Shown here piece by piece: positions 12,901 through 26,306 of a stretch of DNA of 64,000 bases (its first letter is position 1; the number at the start of each line of letters is the position of its first letter). Under the pieces are notes generated by a model. The model ran no database searches. It saw only the letters and a program-made list of their open reading frames with translations, and was not told the origin of the DNA. The stretch is taken from contig MCFH01000024.1 of assembly GCA_002104945.1 (NCBI GenBank), positions 496,001 through 560,000 on the forward strand, written 5' to 3'. This stretch comes from Piromyces finnis (Eukaryota > Neocallimastigomycota > Neocallimastigomycetes > Neocallimastigales > Neocallimastigaceae). The position numbers and the translations under genes were made by a program.

Positions 12901-13794
12901 TGCATGTCATTTTCAAATAAATTTAATTGCCACGATTTAAATTGCAATATTTGAAACTTTTTTTTTATTTTTGTAGAGAAAGAGAGAGAAAAGTTAATGG
13001 ATATATGTAAAAGAAAATTATAAACTTGTAATCATTGATAAAATTACTTTTGAATCACCATCATTTATCACTTTTATTTTACAACAATTTATTGTTATTT
13101 TTTTTTTTTTTCAGTTTTATTTATTTACAAAATAGTTGTATTGAAAAATCAAATAATAAATCAAAAAATTTAGTATACAGTATAGAATTGAAAGAAAATA
13201 TATATAAATATTTCAAGGAATATTAATGTTTGTAAATATATTAATATAATTATAAAAAAAAAAAAAAAAAAATGTATTGTTGAAATAATAATAAAATATA
13301 TATTTTAATTGTATAAATATTCTCATTTATTATTTAAATTAAAATTAACATTTTCATTCTATATATATTTATAAATTATTATTAACACTACATTAACCTT
13401 TTCATAAACAGTTTAATATATTAAAATTTCAAAAAACAAACAAAAAAAAAACAAAAAACAAAAGACATATTTTATGGTTAACTATCAATAATAATAAAAA
13501 TATATTTATATGCACATATATATATAAATATAAAAGGAAAAGAAAAGAAAACATAAATTAAAAAAAAAAAGAAACGAAAATATAAATCTCAATTAATATA
13601 AATTTCAATTAATTGCCTTGCTTTAAAAAAAAATACCTAAATTAAAATTAATTAAAAACAACAACAATAAATATAAAAAATCAAGTAATAAAAACAATAA
13701 TAATAATAAAAGAAAAAAAAAAGAAAGTAAAGAAAAAGAAAAAACTTTGACTATAGCTTAAAATAATATTTTTGAAATTAAATAATTATTCAAA
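9907..13794. other. Long A/T-rich intergenic region
   Basis: Nearly 3.9 kb of A/T-rich sequence. The short frames present (for example near 10.9, 12.2 and 13.1 kb) consist of Phe, Ile, Tyr, Asn and Lys and look like chance. A short imperfect inverted repeat (AAGAATTCTTAAC and GTTAAGAATTC) lies at about 10370-10410. The last few hundred bases contain A-rich, AAAC-rich tracts that probably form the promoter and 5' leader of the gene at 13795. Confidence 0.55.
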
Positions 13795-14181
13795 ATGCGT
13801 TTTCAACAAACCCTTCTTCTTCAAAAACAGCAAGTTGAAGAAATGGATAGAAGGGATAAAACTGAACAAGCTTTTGCACCAATAAAAGAAACCATTAATA
13901 AACAATATATATCAGTAAGGACATGGGTTAATCCAATGGCATTATCATTAGAGAGAGTAAAGCATAGGCAAATAAATGCAGCAAGTAATATACATAGTGT
14001 TTCTAATAATTCACCAAATTTATCCAATATATCTGATATAAATAATAATAGTGAAATAACCTCTGGAGCAACCTCATCAAATTCTACCATATTATCATCA
14101 AGACCACAATTTTCTATTCCTAATAATAATTCGTCATTACGTCTATCTGCATTAAATTATAAAAGAGGAAATTCATCATAG
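13795..14181 (+). CDS. Unknown 128-aa Ser/Asn-rich protein
   Basis: Single-exon frame starting MRFQQTLLLQKQQVEEMDRR, preceded by an A-rich leader. The N-terminal 65 residues have balanced composition. They include a likely amphipathic helix (LLLQKQQVEEMDRRDKTEQA) and a KQYISVRTWVNPMALSLERV stretch, which looks like a real folded or peptide-binding segment. The C-terminal half is a disordered Ser/Asn-rich tail ending in a basic RLSALNYKRGNSS. There is no signal peptide or membrane helix. The change in composition against the flanking kilobases, together with several C/G third positions, supports coding. Function unknown. Confidence 0.65.
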   Translation: MRFQQTLLLQKQQVEEMDRRDKTEQAFAPIKETINKQYISVRTWVNPMALSLERVKHRQINAASNIHSVSNNSPNLSNISDINNNSEITSGATSSNSTILSSRPQFSIPNNNSSLRLSALNYKRGNSS

Positions 14182-14248
14182 CACATTATTTACTGATATT
14201 GAAAATATAAATATTATTTTATACCTTTTTATATATATATGTAATAAG

Positions 14249-14286
<38 letters not shown>

Positions 14287-15005
14287 GAAAAGAAAAATAG
14301 TAAAAAAGTATTGATTTTTTTTATTATTTAGTAACAATGTACAGAATTTAAACAAAAGTATATATATTTTTTCTATAAATAATTAATATTACTTATTTTT
14401 ATAGTTTGTAATTTCTAATATTCCTATAAAAATAGATTAAAATAATTCAAATTATTATTTAATCAAAAAAAAAAAAAAAAAAAAAAAAAAAACTGATTTT
14501 ACAAACATTTTTAATATCATCTCCATTTTTGTATCCTATATGTAAATTATTTAATAATAATAAAACCTTTTACCGTAATATATTTTCATTATCTCCCTTA
14601 AATAAACTAAATATAAACTATTAAATAGATATCTAGTAGTATTATATTATATTACAGTAGTAGATGTTATTTATTATTATGATAAAAATACACAAATAGC
14701 AGTAAACTTTTTTTTAAATAGTGATAACAAAGAAATGAAATTAAAATTGTATATTTTTTAAAATAGATAAATAATGTAACAGTTTTTTTTAAAGGAATTA
14801 CATAATATATATACTTTTAATGGAGGATGTCTTTTTTTCTTAAACATAAAAAAAAAAATTAAAAGTAATATAAGGAAGGAAAGTAATTCTCTTTAAATTT
14901 TTTTTTAAAAAAAAAGTTTTCAATAATATTATATATAATATTTATATAAGAAAAAACTTTTTTTAATCTATCTAAAATATTTTAATAAACATTCTAAAAA
15001 ACTAA

Positions 15006-15048
<43 letters not shown>

Positions 15049-15556
15049 AAAATTATAATTATTTAGTGTGTATGTGTAGTGTGGGTATTGTTTTGTGTAG
15101 TTTTCATTTGGAGATTAATTTATATTTTAATATTTTAATTCAAAAAGGTATATATATCGTTTTAATTTCAGATTTAAACCATATTATTAAAGTAATTGGA
15201 ATATACCACTATAAATTAAATAAAAGAAAGAAAAGAACATGTGTATGATATTATGTAGAAAGAAAAATAGTTACATTAATGATCTAGAGAATGTATCCAT
15301 TGTATTAAAGTATAAAATGGCGTATTAAAAAAAAAGTGGAAAAAATGGTATAGTTAGTTAATTGATAAAGAAAACAATTAATAAATGACTTTATTTAAGT
15401 AATACATAGATTTTTATTTTTTCTTCTTCTTCAAATGTGAAAGTTAATAATTATTAGTTTTGATTTCAATAACAATAATAATAAATATATAGTCATAAAA
15501 TAAGAATAAAATTAAAATTGAATGGATTTCTTTTCATTCATTGAAAAGTATAAAGT

Positions 15557-15591
<35 letters not shown>

Positions 15592-17445
15592 GAACTAAAG
15601 ATTTATATATAATAAAGTGTAGTTATTCTAATAAAAATTATGAGACATCATTACTAATAATGAAATTATATATATATTGAATCGTTATTAAAAAAAAAGG
15701 ACTTTACAACAACTTCCCTTCTAACTAGATGATTTAGTATAAATCCTAGATTTTTGGCTATTTTAGCTAGACTTTTTAGCCAGAAGAAATTTGACTTCTG
15801 CCAGAATTTTAACCAGGAATTTTTCAAAAAATGGGAAAAAAAGCCAGAAAAATCAGGTTTTTAAAATGTCAAATTTCTAAAAATCTAAAAGATTATATTA
15901 ATTAAAGATTCTTTAATATTGCATATATTATCAATCAATAAATTAAATATATTAGAATGTATTAAAATTAAATCAACAATATATTAAGTTAAAATCCAAA
16001 CTAAAATTAAAAAAAAAATTTTAAAATTTATAAAAGATATTTTTTTTTTAAATAAAATTTAGGAAGAAAAGAATAATGAAAATCTAAATAAAAAAGAAGA
16101 AAGTGAATTTTAATAAAAGAAATAAACTAGAATATAATTTTCTTTTCTTTTTATTATTATAAGAAAAACAAAAGCAAAAAGTAAATGAAACAATTAATCA
16201 TACTTTGATTTAAAAATAATAATTTTATTTACTTTCTATTGAATTAAAATTTAAAATACTGTTTTGTATAGTAAATTCAAATTCAAAAAAGACAGATATT
16301 ATAAAATAAAAAGAATTATAAATTTTATTTCTTTTACCTTTTATTTCTTTTCTTTTTTTTCTTTTTCGATAAGATTTCTTTCCTTTTTTAATATTTTTTT
16401 TTAATAAAAATATATCAAGATAACAAAAATAATAGAATATCAAAATTCATCCTTATTTAAACCAATTTCTTTGTAATAAAGAAATTCAATTATCCCAATC
16501 TTTTAAAAGAATTTTAAAATTATCAGGATTATATCAAATCAAAACAAGTTTAATAACGTTTTTTTTATCTCATTAATTCTAAGTTATTGTAGGTATTTTT
16601 AAATTTCATTCATAATTTTATAATCTTTGGGTTAAATCAGTAAATAAATACCATATAAATAAATAAATAAAAAAAAAAAAAAGTGTGGAAATTAAAAAGT
16701 TGAAAAATTATATTTGAAATCATTATTTTAAAAAACAAGTGTTTTATAAAAAAAAAAAAAGTTTTTAATATTTATAATAAAGATAATAATAACATAAAGG
16801 TAAAGAAAAAAATAAAAGTAATATCTTTTTTTTTTTTTTTTTTTGGTAAACAAATAATTTTGAAATTATTTTTTATAAAAATGAATAAATTCTTTTTTTT
16901 TTTTTTTTTTGTAAAATCTATTGTCAGTAAATCCAAATAAAAAACACATTTTTTAAATACTTGAAAATTTTAAAAAAAAAGTATATATAAATTAGAATTT
17001 TATTATATATCTATATTTTAAAGAGTTGAAATGCATTCATTACAAAATATCAAAATATAGATTTAATTACTGATAATCCTATTAAAAAAACGAACAAACA
17101 AACAAACTATTATTTATTACTAACTTTATATCCATTTTATTTTGTTATTTATATACTCTTTTATTTATTAGAATAATTTAGAATATGAAAAAAATAAAAT
17201 TTATAGAAAAGAATTATATAAATTTTCATTTAATCAAATAAACACTAAACAATTAATCTATAAAAAAAAAAAAAAAATAAATAAAAAAAATTTAAAATTT
17301 ATATATGTGAATATATATATAAAATAAAAAATAAAAAAAAATTAAAAAATAAAATAAAAAAAAAAAAGATTTTAAAGATAAAAGTATAAAAGTAATATCA
17401 AAGAAAAGAAAAAGTAATTACTTTTTATTTATTCAAATATAAATC
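14182..17445. other. Long intergenic region with simple repeats
   Basis: About 3.3 kb without a credible gene. It includes an A-run near 14465-14490, an (ATT)n tract at about 15008-15046, an (AAT)n tract near 15560-15590, and a less A/T-rich hairpin-prone segment at 15720-15870 that is listed separately. The final 400 bases are extremely A-rich and lead into the exonuclease-like gene. Confidence 0.55.
15722..15870. repeat. Degenerate hairpin-forming segment, possible old repeat
   Basis: This stretch is richer in G and C than its surroundings. It contains the imperfect inverted repeat GCCAGAAG-AAATTTGA-CTTCTGCC at about 15779-15802. It begins GATTTAGT and later has CCAGAATTTTAACCAGGAA. A similar arrangement (GATTTAGT, then GTCAGATTTTTACCAGGAA) is found on the minus strand at about 48273-48337. 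Two degenerate copies in opposite orientation suggest an old dispersed element, but the similarity is short. Confidence 0.35.
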
Positions 17446-18740
17446 ATGAAAAACGACACAAACAATACAGTTATAGACCTAACTTCCAATAGTGATGGCG
17501 ATGATAACACTTTACCAGCTTTTCTACCAGATCCCACAGATAAATCATATGAAAAACCCGAAAAATTACAAAATCGTATAAAACTAATCGAGCTAATTAA
17601 AGAAAAGATTGATGATGATAAGTTATATATATGCTTAGATATTGAAGCATTTGAAAGGAATCATGATTTCTTAACCGAATTTGGTTGGTGTATTTTTAAA
17701 AAGAATGGTGAAGTAATAAAAAAAAAGCATGCTATTGTCGAAGAAAATAAAAATTATCGTAATGGTAGATATGTCCCAGATAATAGAGATTATTTTAAGT
17801 TTGGAGAATCACAATATGAGAAATTGGAGGATATCTATAAGGAATTGAAAAATGATTTCGATAAAGTTAATTATCTTGTCGGTCATGGTATAAATAATGA
17901 TATACGATTTTTAAAGAAAATTAAGGTTGATGTATCCAAGTTTAAGAAAATGAATAGTGGAAGTAAGATAGATGATTATGGTATAATTGAAACCATGGAT
18001 TTATTTTCAGGATATTTCCTTAAAAAGCCAGTCGGCCTACAAAAAAGTTTAATTAAATTGGAGATACAATATGATAAATTGCATAATGCAGGTAAGAATT
18101 CTAATAGATAAAATATTTTTAATATCATTGGAATGATATGTATATATATTTTATATTTTTGTGCTTTATCGTATTATGATTATTAAATTTACTGCTCTTA
18201 TTAATTTTCATTAACATAGGTAATGATGCTTATTATACAATGCAAGTATTTTTAGAAATTATTAAACGATTTGATTTTTCAAGTAATCGCCTATACGAAC
18301 AAATTATGAATTACAAACCGCCAAAAAAGATAAAGTCAAACAATAATAAGAACAATAAAATTATGAATAATAATAATACTATTAGTACATCCAATAATGG
18401 TGGAGTTGGTAATTCATCAATAGCTAATGATGAAACTGATCAAGGAAGAAATGATAGAACAATAATTGGAAATAGTAATGACAGTGAAAAGTCAATTAAT
18501 AATAATACTTTAAATTATCAATCTGGTGGCAATAACAATAAAAATTATAATAAAAACAATAGATCTAATAATAAAGACAATGAAGGAGGAAATAATACAA
18601 AAAATAATGTTAAAAAGAATGGTCAAAGACGTAACAATGGAAAACAACAACGAAACCTAAATAAAAAGAAAAGTTATAGTTATCCAAGATCTAATAGACA
18701 TAACAATAATTATAATAATAGTAACAATCTTAAAGTGTAG
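17446..18740 (+). CDS. DEDDh exonuclease-like protein, Gfd2/YDR514C family
   Basis: Two exons (17446-18091 and 18220-18740) give 388 aa in frame. Residues about 60-245 form an RNase H-like 3'-5' exonuclease domain of the type found in fungal Gfd2/YDR514C proteins. The motifs are YICLDIEAFER (first Asp and Glu), NYLVGHGINNDIRFLKK (second Asp), and, across the intron, LHNAGNDAYYTMQVFLEII (His and last Asp of a DEDDh active site). All expected acidic residues are visible, so it may be catalytic. Yeast Gfd2 was linked genetically to the mRNA-export helicase Dbp5, but the family's biochemistry is poorly known. The last 110 residues are a disordered Asn-rich tail with Lys/Arg clusters (KKNGQRRNNGKQQRNLNKKK) that could bind RNA. 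The first 40 residues are acidic and contain a VIDLTSNSDGDD stretch resembling a SUMO-interacting motif. Substrate and location are inference. Confidence 0.82.
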
Positions 18741-19138
18741 ATGATACTTTGAATTTTTAAATGGAATGAATTAAAAACAAGGAAAAAACAAACATTTTCC
18801 CTGATTTATTTTATGATAATATATTAACATTATATATATTAACTATTTAAACTATTCATTACCCACTTCAAATATAATGTATGTACGTACATCTATAATT
18901 ATAATTTTTTTTAAAGTGGAATATTTATGAATGATTGCCACTATTATTATAAAATATACACAATATTATAATTATTTCATGAAATAATTGTAGGATGTTA
19001 GTTTAATTTATTTTAAACTACCTTTTTTTTTTTTTTTTTCTTGATAAATTATATTTATATATTTTAAATATAATATAATATATTTTAATGTAATGTTAAA
19101 CATAAGGATGAAATGATGTAAAATCGATATAATATTTT

Positions 19139-19176
<38 letters not shown>

Positions 19177-20189
19177 TTATATATATTTGCAATATTTATA
19201 ATAGTTTAATATTATGTAAAAAAATATATTTTTTCTTTTTCCTTTTTTTTCCTTTTTTTTTTTTTTTTTTTTTTGTAAAAAATAATGTTATCATAATTTA
19301 TATATATATATTATATATTATATAAAAAATATATCCTAAAACTATTTTTAATTTTATATATCAATTAATTTATAAAAAGTAATGTATAGTATAGGAAAAT
19401 TCTAAATAAAACATTATTCAATTTTCAATATAAAAATTATTTTTATTTTAGAATATTATAAGAATGTGTGTTGAAATCTTTTATAAAAAAAAAAAAAGAT
19501 TATAAATATTTTTTTTTTTACTTTAGTAATTATATATTTTTAAATGATACTTTCTTTCTTTTTTAATTTTATTATTATAAGTTATAATTTTTAAACCACT
19601 TTTTTACTTTTTTTTTCCTATATTTTTTTAATATAATTAAAAAGTAAAGTTAAATTTTTATTTAAAAAAAAAAAGACACATTAATTAAAATTTATATATT
19701 AAAAAAAGTTATATATAATTTTATTAAATATAGTATATTGTAATATATACTTTAATAAATTAATTAAAATTTAAAAGATATAATTTTTTTAATTATTAAA
19801 TTATAAAATTTCAAAAGACTATCTCTTTTTTCTTTTTTCTTTTTTCTTTTTTTCTTTTTCTTTTTTTTTTTTTTTAAAGAAAAGAAAGTAAAAAAAGTAA
19901 TAAAAATTAAAGAAGTTAAAAAGAAAATATCTACCTCGTATAAAATACTTTTTAAATTTTAAAATATTTTTAAAAATAGTTTACTTTTTTTTTTATTCTT
20001 CTACTTTTTTTTTTAATTAAAATATAAAATTAAATTTTTGTTACATTTAATACAACTTTTCCATAAAGTAAAAAAATATATCAAATATATATATATATAT
20101 ATCTTATTCATACTATTCATCCTTGAAAGAAAAGAAGAAGAAAAAAAAAACATTCAAGAAAGAATATTAGTTTTCAAAATTTATAATTA
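18741..20189. other. Intergenic region with microsatellites
   Basis: A (CA)n tract followed by (TA)n lies at about 19141-19177, and long T-runs occur near 19252-19274 and 19830-19875. No coding signal was found. The right end should hold the promoter of the coiled-coil gene starting at 20190. Confidence 0.55.
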
Positions 20190-23100
20190 ATGGCTCTTGT
20201 AAATAATAGTAATTGAATTTTCAATACTTTTCAAAATAATTGTAATTCAATTTATACTATCGGAAAATATAAAAAAAAGTTTAAATATCTTATATTAATA
20301 TATTTAATTATACAATATTACAGATAAAAATATACCGTCGGTTTTAAATGAAGAAGAACTCTCTAATGAAAAGTATATTTTTCATTTATATATATATTTA
20401 TTATTTTAATAAAAAAAATACAACTATGACTATCAATCATAATTATTAGTATATAATTAATTCTTATTAATATATATATTTGTATATTAAAAAAAATTTT
20501 TTATTTTATATAAAATTTTCATAAATCTATTTACTTTTGAAATCTTTTAATCATTATTATTATATAATAAATAGTCAGTATACCAATTCTTCATTAAAAG
20601 ATACATTAAAACAAAAAATTATGCAAACGAAAAGTAGAAATGAATATATAAAATCTCAAATGGAGAATCAAAAGTATTATAAAAATAATATGAATATACA
20701 AAAATTAAAACAAATATCAAATGTTGGTGAATTAATAGAAGATGAAATGGAGGAGGCACCAGATGTTCAAGATAACTATCATGAATATTACGCATCAAAT
20801 TTACCTCCCTTAATTTATACTACAAGTTATATTAATAGTGAGAATGTTAATCATATGATGAAAATTACAAATAATAAAAATAAACCAAAATCTAATGAAA
20901 ATGATAAAGGTACCTATATAACTTCCTCATCTAACAAATCAAACATGACCTCTGAAATAAAATGTAGTGAAGTAACATTAATGGAAAGTGATCAGGATGA
21001 AACTAATAATACTTCTATGAATATAAAAAATACATCCAAAAATAATTCAAATTCAAAGTCTATTTCTCAAAATACTATTCATGATGATAATCTGGGACAA
21101 AATTATAGTTCGTTTAATAGCATGGAAGCACATAAGGATGAGAATGATGATGAAATAAGTATACATCCTTCTGATATTTCTTCATTATCGAATACATCCC
21201 AGGAAGAAGAAAAAGAAGAAGAAAAAAAGAAAAACTATTATATTAGAGAAAATCAAAATAAGAATAAAGAAATAGTTGAAGGAAAAGAAATAAATTCAAA
21301 TCTAAATCCAGAGGTAAAATCAAAGGTAACCATGATTCAACAAAATGATCCAAAATCTCAAACTTTTAATATTACATCATCTTTAGCTATACAACAACAA
21401 CAACAACAGCAACAACAGCTACTATTACAACAGGTACAGCAAAAACCACCACCATCACCAGTTAAATCACCTCTCAAACAAAAGAGTGAAGTAAAAGAAA
21501 ATAAATTATCAAAAATTCGTCAATTCTTTTCTCAAAGTGTTTCATCATCCCATTATAGAAAACAAAATAAAGATGATGTAAATACAAAAGAGAATACTCA
21601 TCATGCTCAAGATGACAATACTAATAAAGAAAACAATGAATTTGACGTGATTACAAATGATGATAAAACCAACAATATTGTTGAAGTAAACAATAAGTTT
21701 AACAAGAATGACCAAAAAGAATTAAAAGAAATAATAATGTCATTTGATGATGATATAGAAGATACTGAAAATAAAAAAGAAAATTTATCTAGAATATTTA
21801 ATGAAAAACTTCAAAATTCTAAGGATCAAGATTTAGAAGCTTTAGTCAATACTACCGATTTCAATCAATTAGGTGTATTAAGTGAAGAGGATAAAAATTC
21901 TTTAAAAGATTCAAATTTATCCTTTGACTTACAAAATACTGAATCCGAGGTAAGAGAAAATGAATTACCTCCTCAAGATGAAATAATTAATGATAATGAT
22001 GATGACAGAATAACGGATGATCAAGAGAATAAAAAAATAATTTCTCCACCTACAAAAAATGTCAATAGTAATAAACCAATTGAGGATAGTACGATAATTA
22101 GTTATACCATGAGTGAAGATGAAGATAGTATTGAATTTAATTCTATTCATAATAATCATGTCACTTCACCATCAAGGAAAAACAAAACAACAAACCATGA
22201 ATCTGGTTGTATTGGAAAAAATACTCAAAGTACAATGGAAATTTTATATAATTCTGAAAATCAAAGCATAATTGAAGATGTTGATAAAATATTATCAAAG
22301 AATTTTAATAATAAGGGTGTAAACCTCAATGATAAGAAGGTACCCAAAAATTTTATTAATACAGGAACATTTAATGATCATTCCTATTATAACCATTCCA
22401 TAAATACTATTGATGCAACTCCATCTTGCATGTCGTCCCCTCGATCCTATACAAGTTCTGAAGACGTTTTTCTTGAAAATAATGCTTTACCTAATTATAC
22501 CACTACTACCAACAATAATAACATAATAAATAATTACAAGGAAATATATGAATACACAGAAAAAGAAGGAAATGAAAGTGAATATACAGATATTAATAAT
22601 AATAAAAATAATAATAATAATAATGGTAGTAGCAGTAGTAATAATAATGAGTATATAAATAATGATAATAATCATGATGATGAACATGTGGATAATGGTA
22701 TAAAGGATGATGATGATGCTTATCTAAATAATAATGAATATATGGATAATAGTAAAGAAAATAATGATGAATATATGGATAATGGGGATGGTAGTAAAAA
22801 TGAAAATAATAATGAATATATGGATGACGAGGATGATGATAATAATGAAAATAATAATGAATATATGGATGACGAGGATGATGATAATAATGAAAATAAT
22901 AATGAATATATGGATGACGAGGATGATGATAATAATGAAAATAATAATGAATATATGGATGACGAGGATGATGATAATAATGAAAATGATAATGATGAAT
23001 ATATAGATAATAATAATATTAATGAATATATGAATAAGGATAAAGAGGAAGAGAGTGCTTATTCACAAAATATAAGTCATCTGAATAATTGTAATCAACA

Positions 23101-26100
23101 AAAGGTAAATATTATTCAATTACAGAAAAAACAGTCAATAGCTGAACAAGAAAATGAACAAAATAATAAAATAATGGAAAGAGAACTTAGCAATACATCT
23201 ATATTAGTGCAATCTTTACCAATATTAATACCAACAACAAAAGATGTGATTACAAACACTATTTTCTCCTATGAAATACTAAATTATAATAAACATATTG
23301 ATTTATTACCATCTGAAACCACTTTTATACCAGTTACTCCACCTGAAACCGTTGATGGGGAAAGTGAAATAACAGAAATGGAAACAGTAAAGCAAACTCA
23401 AACTTTACAATCTAATATCAAGGAAAAATCAAAAATGGAAAACGAAAGTGAAACTAAAATAACAATGTCTATTTTTGATGATTCAACAACAAATAAAAAA
23501 TTACTTTCAACGCTTGACACAACAAATATAACAATATCAGATAAATTAAATAATAAAAAGAAAATAAATAATTTAGTTCATAGTGGCTATAATCATGCAA
23601 ATACAACTACTGAATTATCATCTCCAGTTAATTTTACAGAATCTATTGTTGCTGTTGGTAATGGTGAAGAATCTCTTTACAACGATATGGATCATTCTCA
23701 ATTAATGCATCTCCAAAAAAATATAAATGATGGGAATGCTGGAAAGGCAAAACTTGAACATGAAATTATTCAAATGAGTGATAAGGATAAAAATAGAAAT
23801 CAAGAGGATAAAGACAATAGTATTATGAAAGAAAATGAAATTATCCATAAAACCGTAAATGCCAATGAAAAAGATGAACAGAAACAATTAGATGTTTCTT
23901 ATTCTCCTGTTTGTAGTGTATCTACCAAACATAATTTAGAGAGCATGGGACCACTTTTAAATCATGATAATTCCTATCTTTCTGAATTGGACGAAAAACA
24001 ACAACAATTCATATTAAATAATAGTAAAAAGTTAACAGAAGCCTTTTATATGGGAATGCCTCATTCTAGATTTGAAGTTAAGGTTGATAGTAGTCCAAAT
24101 AGATATTTAAGTAAAATAGGACAAAATAAAAATGATTATAGTGACGGTTTAAAAAAGCATTTAGATGAATCTCTTTTATCCAAGAAACAAATTTATCAAC
24201 AAATTGAAGAAGGATTGGTTGGCGTCAACTCTGAGAAAGGAAAAATATACCAATTAACAGAAGAATTAGTTCAAGCCAGAAATATTATTAATCATCTTAG
24301 AGATTCCTTAGCCTTTTCAGATGATGAAAAACTTCAATTACAAAAAGAATTTGATTGTTTCCAAGATAAAATAGAAATTGAAAGGTTAAATTGGAAGGAT
24401 GAGTTTAAAAAAGTGAAAGAAATCCAAGCTCAAGACTATAAAGAAAAAATGCAACTTAGCAATTATATTAAGGATATGAAAGAAACTTTGAAAAGTTTTC
24501 AACAGGATGAAACTAAACATAAAAGAATATACCAGGAAACTTTATATCAACTACAAAATAGTCAAGAAAACTATAATCAATTAGAAAGTGAATTTAATTT
24601 ATTATCAAAAAAATATAAGGAATTAGAACAATACCTTTTAAGTATAAAACAATCAAATGAAGAAATTTTCCATGAAAATAAATTGTTAAAAGACAATAAC
24701 GAAGAGTTGATGCAAATTAATGATGATTTAAAGAAAGGAAATAAAAATCTTATACAATTAAATAAATCCTTAGAAGAAGAAAATAAAAAAATTCAAGAAT
24801 CTAATAATATGTATTATAAAAAGGAATCTGAAAAAATGAATATTAAAATGCAAGAAGTTATACAGAAAAATCATGGTACTTTTTTTTTTTTTTTAAACTT
24901 CTTTTAATAAAAATATATAAATGATGATTTAAAGAAAAAAGAAAAAAAAATTTTTTTTCATTCATTTAACAAAAAATTTCTTTAATAATTATTTTATTAT
25001 AGAATATGTAGATCAATTGAAAAAAATGAAGACAGTACAGGATATGATTGAAAATGAATACAATGAACTTAAATCATTATTAAATAAAGAAAGAGTAAAA
25101 TATAATAATATAATATATTTATTGAATATTATATTAATTTATTAAAAAAAATATTAATAATTAATCGATTTTATTTATATTTTATTAATTAAAATAAAGA
25201 GTAAGAATGAACAATGTGAATCTGAATTAACTGTATTTGGAAGAAGAATAAGAACCTTAGTGGAACAAAATGATAATTTGAGCAAGGAAAACGATAGAAT
25301 AAGAAATGAACTTAGAGTAATAATTTTATTTTAATTAATTTATTTATTATAATTTTGATATTTTTTACAATAATTATTAATTATTTTAAATTTTAATATA
25401 AAGAATTTACAATTAAACCCTCCAGTAGGAAAATTAGATACCCAAATGGATGATAAAAAGGTAATTCTATTATTACCATCATACTATAGCATTATAAAAG
25501 ATATTCTATATATACTAGCAATCAAGTAATCATATAATAATACTTTTATTTTATATCCGTTAATTTTAATAGACATCTTTTAATTCTGATATGATGAATT
25601 ATTATCCATCATCTTCTAAAGTTCGTAATAATATTGTATCATATTCATCTTATTCTGTTCCAAAGAATTTAAGAAGTTCAAATTCAACAACTGATATAAA
25701 AAGTATTAAATGGCAATCTAATTCCAATCTTGGTAACGAAAGCGTTGAAGATGCCTATAAAACAAATATTCGTTCTTCCTTTAAAAATTCAAATATACCA
25801 ATTTTTACTAATAACAAAAATCAAACAATATCTTCATCTTCTAATACTAATATTGGATGGGATAGTGAAGCTTATTCACCAACTTCTTCAACTTATTCTA
25901 ATAGTCCAAAAAAATATTTAAATAATAGATCATCATTTGATATGCAATTAAATAATAATTTATCTAAAATCCCCGTTAATTCTTCTTTATCAAATTCTGT
26001 TAATACTAATCATAGTGCTTATATGAATGCTCTAACAAAAATGTCTCCTAATGAATTAGAAAATTTATTAAGATCATTAACATTGAGAAAGGTAATTATT

Positions 26101-26306
26101 ATTGTTATTATAATTACATAATATATAATATATAAAACTAATGAAATAAAAAATATTATTTGAAATAGGACCAATTACAATCAGAATATGTAAAGGTTCC
26201 ATCATCAAATAAAAGAAGAAAAGAAATCCTAGAAGAGAAATTAGATGAAGTTGAAAAGCAAATGGGTGGATGTAGAATGAAATTAAAAGAATTAAAAGTA
26301 ATGTAA
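20190..26306 (+). CDS. Large Asn-rich coiled-coil protein, 1763 aa
   Basis: Eight exons close in frame: 20190-20208, 20324-20372, 20575-24875, 25003-25094, 25200-25316, 25404-25460, 25573-26091 and 26169-26306. The first two exons are small and inferred from splice sites: ATG at 20190, MALVNN joining to NKNIPSVLNEEELSNENQ. Residues to about 1160 are disordered and rich in Asn, Ser, Glu and Asp. They include a poly(Gln) run, a Pro-rich basic patch (KPPPSPVKSPLKQKSEVKE), and four copies of a 15-residue NEYMDDEDDDNNENN repeat. From about residue 1215 to 1530 there is a long coiled coil (heptad-like Leu with Glu, Lys and Gln). The C-terminal 60 residues (NELENLLRSLTLRKDQLQSE and onward to RMKLKELKVM) have balanced composition and look conserved. 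This is the layout of cytoskeletal, centrosomal or spindle scaffolds, which is inference. I cannot assign a family. Confidence 0.78.
22811..22990 (+). repeat. In-frame 45-bp minisatellite, four copies
   Basis: Four head-to-tail 45-bp units start at 22811, 22856, 22901 and 22946 inside the coiled-coil gene. They are almost identical at the DNA level, including third codon positions. Each encodes NEYMDDEDDDNNENN. Degenerate relatives of the unit (NNEYMDNSKENN and similar) flank the array on both sides. The near identity suggests recent expansion by slippage or unequal crossover, and copy number is likely to vary between strains. Confidence 0.92.

Noticed and set aside
10829-13226. Frames of 63-94 codons near 10.8, 12.2 and 13.0 kb
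   Set aside because: Composed of Ile, Tyr, Phe, Asn and Lys as expected by chance in A/T-rich DNA, with no motif or codon bias.
20537-20574. Extension of the coiled-coil ORF upstream to a TTG codon at 20537
   Set aside because: TTG is an unlikely eukaryotic start and the segment is intron; an ATG at 20190 with two small exons joins in phase.
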